A DNA stretch of 32,120 nucleotides from Polyangiaceae bacterium. Its GTDB lineage: Bacteria; Myxococcota_A; Polyangia; Polyangiales; Polyangiaceae. The DNA lies in assembly GCA_025937895.1 (NCBI GenBank), contig JAICQL010000076.1, positions 1-32,120 of the forward strand, read 5' to 3'. The notes beneath the pieces were generated by a model. That model searched no databases and was not told the origin of the DNA. It saw nothing but the letters and a program-made list of their open reading frames with translations. The position numbers were made by a program, and so were the translations under genes. Position 1 is the first letter of the stretch, and each line of letters begins with the position of its first letter. This document shows positions 12,928-24,882 of the stretch, one piece after another.

Positions 12928-13025
12928 GCTCCGGTCACGAGGCTCCGGTCACGAGGCTCCGGTCACGAAGCTCTGGTCACGAAGCTCCGGTCACGAAGCT
13001 CTGGTCACGAAGCTCCGGTTACCGG
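12928..13025 (+). repeat. 14-bp tandem array downstream of the NtrC-type gene
   Basis: Seven head-to-tail 14-bp units begin 14 bp after the stop at 12914: GCTCCGGTCACGAG twice, then alternating GCTCCGGTCACGAA and GCTCTGGTCACGAA, with a degenerate seventh unit at 13012-13025. Variation is mainly at unit positions 5 (C/T) and 14 (G/A), so expansion by copying is evident. The 14-bp length does not preserve a reading frame. CRISPR-like spacers are absent. Confidence 0.95.
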
Positions 13026-13121
13026 AGCTGTCGCTCGCTCTCCGGCGATGGGCGGCTCGCGCAATGCGGGCCGTCTCGTGGTCTCGGCTCGAAGTCCCGC
13101 TGGGCCGCGCCGCTTGCCTCG

Positions 13122-13190
13122 CCAGCGTTCGCTACCTGGCGCTCACTGCCCGACCTTCCTGCCCGACCTTCGCCGTCCAGCGTTCGCTTC
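13122..13190. repeat. short duplications in the convergent gap
   Basis: CTGCCCGACCTTC occurs twice in tandem (13148-13160 and 13161-13173). CCAGCGTTCGCT occurs at 13122-13133 and 13179-13190. No gene is credible in 13026-13211. These duplications continue the repeat-rich character of the 377-bp gap between two convergent sigma54-activator genes (12915-13291). Confidence 0.6.
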
Positions 13191-13211
13191 CCGACCCAAC
13201 AAAGCTCGACG

Positions 13212-13257
13212 GCCCCCACTCCATCCTGCGCGCCATCGGCGCGGGTAGAGTGGGGGC
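13212..13257. terminator. bidirectional terminator hairpin
   Basis: GCCCCCACTC (13212-13221) pairs perfectly with GAGTGGGGGC (13248-13257), and an inner stem CGCGCC-ATC-GGCGCG extends the structure. It lies between the convergent stops at 12914 and 13292 and so can serve both transcripts. C-runs rather than T-runs follow it. Confidence 0.65.
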
Positions 13258-13291
13258 TCGGCTCCCCCCCCGACGGACCAGCCCCCCCCGG

Positions 13292-14623
13292 CTAGCCCGC
13301 AGCCTCGCCGTATTCTTTCAGCTTCCGGTATAGCGTCTTGCGATCCAACCCGAGGCGACGCGAGGTGAGCGCCTTGTTGCCGCCCACCGAGCGCAGGACC
13401 TCCAGGATGTGCTGGCGCTCCAGCTCGCGCAGCGAGATCAAGTCGTTCACGTCGCGCTCGGGCGCGAGCGCCTCTTGCCCGCGCACGCGCTCCGGCAGAT
13501 CCGGCGCGGTGATGTGATCATAACGGGCGCAAGCGGCGGCGGAGACGATGCAGTGCTCGAGCTCGCGCACGTTGCCCGGCCAGCGATAGGCGAGCAGCGC
13601 GCGCGCCGCGCCAGGCGTGAGCCCCACCACGGGACGCAACGCCGTGCTCTCCCGCTGGATGAAGTGCTGGGCGAGCAACAGCACGTCGTGCCCGCGCTCG
13701 CGCAGCGGCGGCACCACCAGTTGAATCACATTCAGCCGGAAATACAGATCTTGCCGGAAGCGACCGGCCGCGACCTCTTGCTCGAGATCACGGCTGGTGG
13801 CGGCGATGATGCGCGCGTTGAACGGCACCTCTTCCCGCTGCCCGAGCGCGCGCAGGCTGCGCTGCTGCAGGGCGCGCAGCAGCTTGGCCTGCACCTCGAG
13901 CGGCATGTCCGCCACCTCATCCAGGAACAGCGTACCGCCCGTGGCGCGCAGCAAGAGCCCCTTGCGATCTGCGACGGCTCCGGTGAAAGCGCCGCGCAGG
14001 TGCCCGAACAGCTCGCTCTCCAGCAGCTGCCGCGGGATGGCGCCCAGGTTCGTCACCAGGAACGGCCCTGCCGGGTGCGGGCCATGCGCGTGCAACGTAC
14101 GGGCGACGATCTCCTTGCCCGTGCCGCTCTCCCCCGTGATGAGCACGGTGGCCTCGGAGCGCGCCACCCGCTCGATCAGCAGCTTCAGCCGACGCAGCGA
14201 AGTGCTCTCACCGATCAGCTCCGGAAAGGGCGTGGCCGGGACTGGGCCTGCTTGCAGGCGAGACAGCTCGCGCCGCAGCTCGATCAGCTCGAGCGCCTGG
14301 CGCAAGCGATTGACCACCGCCGCTGGCTCATCCCCATCGGGCACGAAATCAAACGCCTGGGCCCGGATCGCGCGGATGGTGTCCTCCAGTGAGGGGCTGT
14401 TGCCCAGGATCATCACCTCGGCAGCCGCGCCGACCTCGATCAAGCGACGGCATAGCTCGGATGGATCATCGGCTCCCGGTGCGATCACCGCCATGTCGAA
14501 GCCGGCACCCGCGGCCTCTTCGAGCCGCGGAACACGCACCACCTTGAACCGCCTCTGCAAGGCGCTCAACACCGGAGGCGCGATCTTGTCATGCTCATCA
14601 ACGACCAAGAGGCGCGCGCTCAT
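13292..14623 (-). CDS. sigma54 activator with degenerate receiver domain
   Basis: A 443-aa NtrC-like protein. The AAA+ part is complete: GESGTGKE with Lys170, GAFTGA (211-216), FLDEVADMP, RWPGNVRELEH, and a Fis-type helix-turn-helix at the C terminus (GGNKALTSRRLGLDRKTLYRKL). The N-terminal domain has receiver length and pattern (LLVVDEHDKI, then FDMAVIAPGADDPSE). However, the phosphoacceptor position is Ala48 and the usual KP motif is replaced by PDG near residue 96. It therefore cannot be phosphorylated in the normal way. It may be constitutive, respond to a ligand, or be controlled by protein binding. It is convergent with the intact NtrC-type gene and divergent from the poly-HAMP kinase gene, so it may act on that gene. 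Confidence 0.94.
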   Translation of the reverse strand: MSARLLVVDEHDKIAPPVLSALQRRFKVVRVPRLEEAAGAGFDMAVIAPGADDPSELCRRLIEVGAAAEVMILGNSPSLEDTIRAIRAQAFDFVPDGDEPAAVVNRLRQALELIELRRELSRLQAGPVPATPFPELIGESTSLRRLKLLIERVARSEATVLITGESGTGKEIVARTLHAHGPHPAGPFLVTNLGAIPRQLLESELFGHLRGAFTGAVADRKGLLLRATGGTLFLDEVADMPLEVQAKLLRALQQRSLRALGQREEVPFNARIIAATSRDLEQEVAAGRFRQDLYFRLNVIQLVVPPLRERGHDVLLLAQHFIQRESTALRPVVGLTPGAARALLAYRWPGNVRELEHCIVSAAACARYDHITAPDLPERVRGQEALAPERDVNDLISLRELERQHILEVLRSVGGNKALTSRRLGLDRKTLYRKLKEYGEAAG

Positions 14624-15063
14624 GTCCTCACGTTCTCATCCCCTGCGGCCCTACCGCAATGCAGAATCCTGCCCTCGAACGCTGGAAGTTGCAAATGGCG
14701 TCGACGCGAACACCGCATTTCGATGCAAGTGCGCAGATCGCACCCATGTTGGGCGTGACCGAGTGCCACACCGAAGCAAGTTGCCACAGTGCAAACCCAG
14801 TGTGTTGCCAGCAGTGGACACGACTGCTCGTGAGCTCGTGAGCCCGCGCCGCGAGTCGTGCGCTCATGGCCGCGCTCTCGTCATCTGACCGCAACACGGC
14901 CGCTCTCGCTGCGCAGCTTTCACGGGCATTTTGCTGCCCGCGCGTAACGTCAGCGGGCGCTCGCTCCGAGCGCGCTGCAGCGGATGCAGTCGTAACATGA
15001 AGGGTCTATGCTGCCGCCGCGCGCTCCGTTTTCAACGTCGTGACCGCGCACCGGAGGCTCTCG
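14624..15063. promoter_or_regulatory. 440-bp divergent upstream region of the pseudo-receiver activator and the poly-HAMP kinase
   Basis: No gene is credible here. Visible structure includes TGCCA-type half-sites at 14764, 14782 and 14806 (two followed by CAGTG-like sequence), CGGGCA-TTTTGC-TGCCCG at 14923-14940, and the hairpin GCGCTCG-CTC-CGAGCGC at 14957-14973. The TGCCA set reads TGGCA on the minus strand, as in a sigma54 -24 element, but I found no TTGC at the required distance. GGAGG at 15053-15057 is the ribosome binding site of the downstream kinase. Confidence 0.45.
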
Positions 15064-19518
<4,455 letters not shown>

Positions 19519-19536
19519 AGGGGAAAGCTCGAGACC

Positions 19537-21057
19537 ATGTCGCAAGCGCCGAATAACAGCGTCGAGCCCGTCGATATCTTGCTCATCGACGACCGCACGG
19601 AGGATCTACTGGCACTGGCGCATGTGCTGGCGGGGCCAGAATACCGGGTGCAGATGGCGCGCTCGGGCGCCGAGGCGCTCAAGCGCCTGCTCGAGCAAGA
19701 CTTCGCCGTGATCCTGCTGGACGTGTTCATGCCGGTGATGGACGGTTTCGAGCTGGCCTCGCTGATCAAGCAGCGCGAGCGCAGCCAGCAGACGCCCATC
19801 ATCTTCCTGACCGCGGCCGGCTCGGACCTGTCACAGATTTATCGGGGCTACTCGCTGGGCGCGGTGGAGTACCTGAACAAGCCCATCGATCCCGACGTGC
19901 TCCGGGCCAAGGTGCGCATCTTCGCCGATCTGTTCCGGAAGGATCGCCGCCTGGAGCGTCAGGCCGAGGCGCTGCGCCAGAGCGAGCGGCGCGAGCGCGA
20001 GGTGCTGCTGACGGAGCTGCGCCACAATGCCGAGCGGCGCTACCTGCACCTGGCCGAGGCCATGCCGCTCAGCGTCTGGACGGCGGACGCTCGCGGCAAC
20101 CTCACGTACACCAACCGTTACTGGAACCAGTACACCGGGCTCACCGCCGGCGATCTGCGCGGCCGCTCCTGGCTGGACGCGGTGGACCCGGCCGAGCGCG
20201 AGGCATGCGGCGAGGCCTGGCGCGAAGCCGTTGCCACTGGCCAGCCCTACGAGCGGCAATGCCGGCTGCTGCGCGCTGGCGACGGCGCCTCGCGCTGGCA
20301 CCTCTCGCGCGCCGTGCCCGAGCGCACGGAGTCGGGTCAAATCCTGGGCTGGGTGGGCACTCACGCCGACATCGAGGACGCCAAGCGCGCCATCCTGGCC
20401 CGCGATGAGTTCCTGTCCATCGCCTCGCACGAGCTGCGCACCCCGCTCACCGCGCTCAAGCTGCGGCTGCAGTCGGTGTTGCATGCGCGCGACCTGCCGG
20501 ACAAGGCGCAGCACCGGCTGGACAGCGCCGTGACCCAGACCGAGCGCCTGGAGCGGCTGATCGAGAACCTGCTCGACGTCTCTCGCATCACCACCGGCCA
20601 CCTCGACCTGGAATCGGAGGTATTTGATCTGTCCGAGCTGGCGCAGGACGTGACCGAGCGCTTCCGCGAGCAGGCCGCGCGCGGCGGCACCTCGGTGGAG
20701 CTGGCCGCGCCCGAGCCCGTGCTGGGCCGCTGGGATCGCCTGCGGCTCGAGCAGGTGGCGACCAACCTGCTATCGAATGCGCTGAAGTTTGGTGAAGGCC
20801 ACCCCATAGAGGTGGCGGTGCAAGGCGACTCGTCCCACGCCACCTTGACGGTGGCCGACCGTGGCATCGGCATCGCGCCGGAGAACGTGGACCGCATCTT
20901 CCACCAGTTCGAGCGCGTGGTGGGCCACCGCACGTACGGCGGGCTGGGCATGGGCCTGTACATTGCGCAGCAGATCGTGCAGGCGCACGGCGGGAGCGTG
21001 CGGGTGGAGAGCAGCAGCGGTCAGGGCTCGCGCTTTCACGTCATCTTGCCGCGCTGA
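19537..21057 (+). CDS. REC-PAS hybrid sensor histidine kinase
   Basis: A 506-aa cytoplasmic kinase with its receiver at the front. The receiver (about 11-130) has the acidic pair in LLIDDRTED, phosphoacceptor Asp62 in LLDVFMP and Lys in LNKPID. A short coiled coil is followed by a PAS domain (about 165-285; YLHLAEAMPLSVWTADARG, YTNRYWNQYTGL). HisKA has His298 in ASHELRTPL, and the HATPase ends with NLLSNALKF, DRGIGIA and GGLGMGLYIA. An N-terminal receiver on a kinase suggests that phosphate from another kinase modulates its output. The start ATG 19537 follows a GGGGAAAG site 18 bp after the upstream kinase stop, so the two genes probably form an operon and a relay. A 14-bp tandem array follows the stop. 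Confidence 0.95.
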   Translation: MSQAPNNSVEPVDILLIDDRTEDLLALAHVLAGPEYRVQMARSGAEALKRLLEQDFAVILLDVFMPVMDGFELASLIKQRERSQQTPIIFLTAAGSDLSQIYRGYSLGAVEYLNKPIDPDVLRAKVRIFADLFRKDRRLERQAEALRQSERREREVLLTELRHNAERRYLHLAEAMPLSVWTADARGNLTYTNRYWNQYTGLTAGDLRGRSWLDAVDPAEREACGEAWREAVATGQPYERQCRLLRAGDGASRWHLSRAVPERTESGQILGWVGTHADIEDAKRAILARDEFLSIASHELRTPLTALKLRLQSVLHARDLPDKAQHRLDSAVTQTERLERLIENLLDVSRITTGHLDLESEVFDLSELAQDVTERFREQAARGGTSVELAAPEPVLGRWDRLRLEQVATNLLSNALKFGEGHPIEVAVQGDSSHATLTVADRGIGIAPENVDRIFHQFERVVGHRTYGGLGMGLYIAQQIVQAHGGSVRVESSSGQGSRFHVILPR

Positions 21058-21070
21058 CCGCTCGAGCACG

Positions 21071-21172
21071 TTTGTTTCGGCGGACTTGTTTCGGCCGACT
21101 TGTTTCAGCAGATTTGTTCCAGCCGAGCTGTTTCAGCAGATTTGTTGCCCCGGCAAGATTTGTTTCCGCCGC
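21071..21172 (+). repeat. 14-bp degenerate tandem array downstream of the REC-PAS kinase
   Basis: Starting 14 bp after the stop at 21057, units of 14 bp run head to tail: TTTGTTTCGGCGGA, CTTGTTTCGGCCGA, CTTGTTTCAGCAGA, TTTGTTCCAGCCGA and GCTGTTTCAGCAGA. An 18-bp variant (21141-21158) and TTTGTTTCCGCCGC follow. The T-rich TTGTTTC core makes the array locally AT-richer than the surrounding DNA. It is more diverged than the array at 12928. Confidence 0.9.
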
Positions 21173-21379
21173 CGCATTTCTGCTCGCGCATGACGATGAA
21201 CGACGAGAGCAGACGCATGCGGCCAGAATGCGCGAGCGATCTGCGCTGCTGGGCTGCTTTCACGGCGTGTCGCGTTTGAGGACCGCGAATCATGCGATCG
21301 CGTAATGCAACGCGGCGAATTGAGCGCAGCGTTGTACCAGGCAACACTGGTGGAAAAACCGCCATGTTATGCTGGCCGC
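21173..21379. other. intergenic region upstream of the hypothetical gene at 21380
   Basis: With the array, this completes a 322-bp gap (21058-21379). No credible gene is seen; a 77-codon open frame across it encodes array-derived and low-complexity sequence. A TATGCT element at 21368-21373, shortly before the ATG at 21380, could be a -10 box for a nearly leaderless transcript, but no matching -35 is evident. Confidence 0.3.
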
Positions 21380-22672
21380 ATGTCATACCTGTATGGCGAC
21401 TCCACTACCTTCCCCTATGACGTCGATTACATCGAGCTCGCTCGTGGCGCGGTAGACTGCGCGCTGCAGCTGTTCTCGGCCCAGCAGGCCATCGCCAGCG
21501 CACTGGTGAGAGAAGAAGCGCAGAACCAGCAGCGCAGCGTGCAACGCGGCCGGCTCACCTCCATGGGTGAGGTGCTGGAGCGCGCGCTCGAGCCCTTCCT
21601 GCGCGGTGACTCGGAGCCCACGGCGCAGGCAGCCCTGCGCGTGTTGCAGGGCGCCAAGGCTTGCCTGGAGGAGCAGCGCGGCGAGGGCGAGCGCCTGGCG
21701 ACGGACGCAGCCTCGCACGCTCAGCACGTGATCCAGCGCGCCGGTGAGTCGGCGCATCGCGCGCTGGAGGCATTTCTGGTCCGGCACGACGTGCCGGAGA
21801 CCGAGCTCGGCCTGCAGCTGGAGTGCAACGGCGAGGGCTACGCGGGCACCGTGAGCGTGCGCAGCCCCTTCGGGGTGAGCGCCACCTTCGCGCTGCGCAT
21901 CAGCCCGGAGCATCCGTGGGCCCGGCTGCGGCGCGTGGCGGATCTGACCGGCAACCTCGAGGTCCACTTGCCGCAGCCCTCCGGCTGGATCTCGCGGCGA
22001 GTGGAGATGGCACCCGTCAAGCTGGAGCGCATGTTCGTGACCAGCGTGCGGGTCGCCGGCACCGAGCTGGAGCTGGTGCTGCGCAAGAGCGCGAGCGGCG
22101 GCAGCGGCTATCGTGCCTCCGTGGATCTGCGCGGCGCCCGCGGCGTGCGGCTCTCGCCCGTGGACGAGAACGGCGCGGCCGATACCGATCCGCCGCTCAC
22201 CCTCGATGGCGAGGACGACAGGCGCATGCAAGAGCTGGCGCATCGCGTGCTCGACTCGGTGCAGGGGCTGACGGGGCTGCGTGGCAGCATGCGGAGCGTC
22301 TCACTCGACGATCACCCGCTGTCGCAGCTGGAGTGGCCGGAGACGGTGGCCCATCGCCTGCTGACCGAGCTGGCGCCGATTGTGATGGAGATCTCGCGGC
22401 GCTCCGGCGCCCCTGGTGAGCTGGTGCTGCGCCGCGACGTGGGCGACGGGCGGCGCGAGGAGATCTACGTCACCAAGGCCGAGCTGTGGGAGCGGCTGCT
22501 GGTGCTGCCGCCCGAGCGGCGCGTGCCCTTCGCGGCGCTCGGCATCAATCCGCCGCTGGTCACCCCCGTGGCGGAGGCGCCCGTCTCCTCTACCCCGATG
22601 ACCTTGGACGGCGCTCCGCCCCTGTACGAGCTGCCCGGAGCAGCCGTGGCGAGCGCCGGCCCCGCCGCCTGA
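21380..22672 (+). CDS. conserved hypothetical protein beginning MSYLYGDST
   Basis: A 430-aa protein. I place the start at ATG 21380 because MSYLYGDSTTFPYDVDYIELARGAVDCALQ looks like an ordered N terminus, whereas the 25 codons upstream are intergenic in character. A helical, Gln/Glu/Arg-rich section (about 40-150) suggests a coiled coil. It is followed by beta-rich sequence (YAGTVSVRSPFGVSATFALRI, LEVHLPQPSGW, TELELVLRKS) and a C-terminal alpha/beta part ending in a Pro/Ala-rich tail. There is no signal peptide, membrane helix or catalytic signature. From memory, proteins with a similar YLYGDST start occur in myxobacteria, with no known function. It stands alone between the kinase pair and the protease gene. 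Confidence 0.8.
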   Translation: MSYLYGDSTTFPYDVDYIELARGAVDCALQLFSAQQAIASALVREEAQNQQRSVQRGRLTSMGEVLERALEPFLRGDSEPTAQAALRVLQGAKACLEEQRGEGERLATDAASHAQHVIQRAGESAHRALEAFLVRHDVPETELGLQLECNGEGYAGTVSVRSPFGVSATFALRISPEHPWARLRRVADLTGNLEVHLPQPSGWISRRVEMAPVKLERMFVTSVRVAGTELELVLRKSASGGSGYRASVDLRGARGVRLSPVDENGAADTDPPLTLDGEDDRRMQELAHRVLDSVQGLTGLRGSMRSVSLDDHPLSQLEWPETVAHRLLTELAPIVMEISRRSGAPGELVLRRDVGDGRREEIYVTKAELWERLLVLPPERRVPFAALGINPPLVTPVAEAPVSSTPMTLDGAPPLYELPGAAVASAGPAA

Positions 22673-22692
22673 GCGGCCCGGCGGGCACCGGC
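22655..22692 (+). terminator. GC-rich hairpin over the stop codon
   Basis: GCCGG plus CCCCGCC before the stop at 22672 can pair with GGCGGG and CCGGC after it, leaving a small internal loop. The stop codon lies in the apical loop. No T-tract follows. Confidence 0.35.
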
Positions 22693-22707
22693 GTTGCGCT
22701 CGAGTTA

Positions 22708-22727
22708 CCGCGCAGTTCGTTGCGCGG
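22708..22727. promoter_or_regulatory. inverted repeat upstream of the protease gene
   Basis: A perfect 7-bp inverted repeat (CCGCGCA, GTTCGT, TGCGCGG) lies 66 bp before the protease ATG. It could be an operator or part of the terminator of the preceding gene. No promoter boxes are clear in this 121-bp gap. Confidence 0.35.
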
Positions 22728-22793
22728 GTTGCCACCGACAGGGCCACGAGCGAACACCTGGTCAGCACGCCAGCGCTACGATAATGGTGGCGC

Positions 22794-24008
22794 ATGAGGT
22801 GGGGTCTCATCGTGGCTGTGGCGTGCGCGCCGGGGCTCGCTTGTGGCGGCGGCGAACCCGGCGAGCCGCTGGGGACTCGCGAGCAATCCATCGTGGGTGG
22901 CGTGCTGCTGCGCTCCGCGGAGCTCGACCACACCGGTGCGCTGGTGCTCGTCAATGGCGTGACGTCACAGCCGTCCGCGTTCTGTACGGCCACGTTGATC
23001 GGCCCCGAGACGCTCGTCACCGCCAAGCACTGCGCGTTCCGGGTGCTGCAGGCCGAGCAGGTCGGCGTGGCCACCGGCTGGGTCGCGGGGCCTTCACTGG
23101 CAGAGGCGACGGAGCTGCTCTCGATTGCGGCGGTGCTGCTCGATCCCGTCAGCCAGGGCGGCTTCCTCGGCATCGGGCGTGACGTGGCGGTGCTGCAGCT
23201 GGATCAGCCGTCGGCTGCGCCCGTGGCCGAGCCCGCGCAACTGGGCGACGAGCACGTGGGCCAGTCGATGCTCTCCATCGGCTACGGCGTGTTCACCCCC
23301 AGCGGCGCCATCGACGGCCAGCGCCGTGTCGGCAGAGAAGCCGTGGCGGCGGTGCGCGGCAGCGCATACGCGGCGCTGCTCGGTAGCTTCGAGAACTTCG
23401 TGGAGTGGACCTTCACGGGCGAGGTGACCAGCGCCAACGTCCTCGCCGGATTCGCCCCGGGCGACGTGCAGCTGCTGCGGCTGCTGTCCAGCTTGCGCAG
23501 CGAATACGAGGCGGCGCAGCTGCTCGACGGCTACGAAGCCGTGACGGGCCGCGCACCGGGTGACACGCAGACGTGTGCAGGGGACTCGGGCGGGCCACTG
23601 GCGCAGCGCACGGAGGACGGCGGCTGGCGGACGTACGGGGTGGTCTCCGGGGGCCTGCCCTCCGCGCGCAGCATCTGTGACTACGGCTCGGTGTTCGCCG
23701 TGTTCGGGCCCGAGACGCTGGCGCTGCTCGACAGCGCGCGCAGCTGGACGGATCCGTGCGCGGACGTCCCGGCGCTGGGCGAGTGTCAGGGCAACCGTGC
23801 GCTGCGCTGCGAGACGAGCCTGGGCGGTGGCGTGCGCCGCCTGGTCGAGCGCGACTGCGGCGCCAGCGGTGAGACGTGCGCCATGGGTCCAGCAGGGCCA
23901 GCCTGTGCCGAGGTCGCTGCCGGCCCTGACGGCGCTACAGGGCTGAACGGCTCAGACGCGGGTCGTGCACGGGCGGGCGAGGCAGCAGCGTCTGCCGACG
24001 CCGGCTGA
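22794..24008 (+). CDS. secreted trypsin-fold (S1) serine protease with Cys-rich tail
   Basis: A 404-aa exported protease. A short hydrophobic leader ends near Cys17 (PGLAC-GGG), a non-ideal lipobox, so it may be a lipoprotein. A propeptide of about 15 residues leads to the activation site QS-IVGG (33-36). The catalytic triad is His79 in TAKHC, Asp130 in RDVAVLQL and Ser265 in CAGDSGGP. The residue six before the Ser, which is Asp in trypsin, is Gln259, so Arg/Lys specificity is unlikely. After the catalytic domain comes a small module with six cysteines (about 328-376; CADVPALGEC, LRCE, DCGASGETC, PAC) and a Gly/Ala-rich end. The start ATG 22794 follows GGTGG. Likely roles are predation or nutrient release, by inference from myxobacterial biology. 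Confidence 0.93.
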   Translation: MRWGLIVAVACAPGLACGGGEPGEPLGTREQSIVGGVLLRSAELDHTGALVLVNGVTSQPSAFCTATLIGPETLVTAKHCAFRVLQAEQVGVATGWVAGPSLAEATELLSIAAVLLDPVSQGGFLGIGRDVAVLQLDQPSAAPVAEPAQLGDEHVGQSMLSIGYGVFTPSGAIDGQRRVGREAVAAVRGSAYAALLGSFENFVEWTFTGEVTSANVLAGFAPGDVQLLRLLSSLRSEYEAAQLLDGYEAVTGRAPGDTQTCAGDSGGPLAQRTEDGGWRTYGVVSGGLPSARSICDYGSVFAVFGPETLALLDSARSWTDPCADVPALGECQGNRALRCETSLGGGVRRLVERDCGASGETCAMGPAGPACAEVAAGPDGATGLNGSDAGRARAGEAAASADAG

Positions 24009-24027
24009 CCCCGCCACGTGGGGTTCA
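24006..24027. terminator. hairpin between convergent protease and fpr genes
   Basis: TGACCCC pairs with GGGGTTCA (one bulged A) around GCCACGT, starting at the protease stop codon. It lies inside the 27-bp gap before the fpr stop, so it could terminate both transcripts. Confidence 0.4.
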
Positions 24028-24035
24028 GGCTGCGC

Positions 24036-24809
24036 TCACTTTTCCACGAAGGCGCGCTCGATGGTGTAGTGCGCCGGATCGTGGCTCGAGCCTTCCTTGA
24101 AGCCCATGCTCTCGAGCATCTGCACCACGTCTTCCAGCATGCGCGGCCCACCGCAGACGAGCGCGCGATCTTCTTCCGGGTTCATCTGGGGCAGGCCCAG
24201 ATCCGCGCACAGCTTGCCGGCCTTGATCAGATCGGTGAGGCGCCCCTGATTGCGGAACGGCTCCCGGGTGACCGTGGGGTAGTAGTGCAGCTGCTTGCTC
24301 ACCTGCTCGCCGATGAACTCGTGCTGCGGCAGCTCTTTCTCGATGTAGTCCTGGTAGGCCAGATCGTTCACGTGGCGCACGCCGTGCACCACGACCACGT
24401 GCTCGAAGCGCTCGTACGTGTCCGGATCGCGGATGATGCTGAGGAACGGCGCGAGCCCCGTACCCGTGCTGAGCAGGTACAGGCGCTTGCCCGGCAGCAC
24501 GTTGCTGATCACCAGGGTGCCCACGGGCTTGTTGTTCACCAGCACCTGGTCGCCCACCTGGAGGTGCTGCAAGCGCGAGGTCAGCGGGCCGTTCTGAACC
24601 TTGATGCTGTAGAACTCGAGGTGCTCCTCGTAGTTCGGGCTGGCGACACTGTAGGCACGCAGCAGCGGGCGGCCCTCCACCTCCAGGCCCACCATCAGAA
24701 AGTGGCCGTTTTTGAAGCGCAATCCGCGATTGCGCGTACAGGTGAAGCTGAACAGCGTGTCGTTCCAGTGGCGGACGCTGAGCACTGTCTCGTGGCTCAG
24801 TTGACTCAT
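24036..24809 (-). CDS. fpr: ferredoxin/flavodoxin-NADP+ reductase
   Basis: Fpr moves electrons between NADPH and ferredoxin or flavodoxin through FAD. The 257-aa product has the FAD motif RAYSVASP (51-58), FYSIKVQNGPLTSRLQHLQVGD, the nucleotide motif GTGLAPF (116-122), LVCGGPRMLEDV, and the C-terminal IERAFVEK typical of bacterial Fpr of the Azotobacter/Pseudomonas type. Length and order of motifs are normal. The start ATG is 24807-24809. It is divergent from a LysR gene 73 bp away. In pseudomonads the same neighbour, FinR, activates fpr under superoxide stress, so redox regulation is likely here too. Confidence 0.95.
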   Translation of the reverse strand: MSQLSHETVLSVRHWNDTLFSFTCTRNRGLRFKNGHFLMVGLEVEGRPLLRAYSVASPNYEEHLEFYSIKVQNGPLTSRLQHLQVGDQVLVNNKPVGTLVISNVLPGKRLYLLSTGTGLAPFLSIIRDPDTYERFEHVVVVHGVRHVNDLAYQDYIEKELPQHEFIGEQVSKQLHYYPTVTREPFRNQGRLTDLIKAGKLCADLGLPQMNPEEDRALVCGGPRMLEDVVQMLESMGFKEGSSHDPAHYTIERAFVEK

Positions 24810-24882
24810 GGCAGTGAATATAGAGCGGCGTAATTCATCTGCAAAACGGGATATTCCGCAATAGATATTCGGTCAACTCGAT
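24810..24882. promoter_or_regulatory. AT-rich fpr/LysR divergent control region
   Basis: This 73-bp gap is markedly AT-richer than its surroundings. It holds GAATAT at 24816-24821, its inverse ATATTC at 24851-24856, and a second GATATTC at 24864-24870, exactly 14 bp after the first GATATTC (24850). Such repeated half-sites fit a LysR-type binding region. For fpr, TTGACC (24876-24871, minus strand) with TATCCC 17 bp on is a possible promoter. Confidence 0.55.

Noticed and set aside
12928..13025. CRISPR array
   Set aside because: Units are 14 bp, directly abutting, with no spacers and no cas genes nearby. The same applies to the other three arrays.
14740..14820. Sigma54 promoter upstream of the pseudo-receiver activator or the poly-HAMP kinase
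   Set aside because: TGGCA-like -24 elements are present on the minus strand, but none has TTGC at the required distance.
21072..21305. A 77-aa gene across the 14-bp array
   Set aside because: It encodes array-derived low-complexity sequence; the 14-bp units shift frame and no ribosome binding site is seen.
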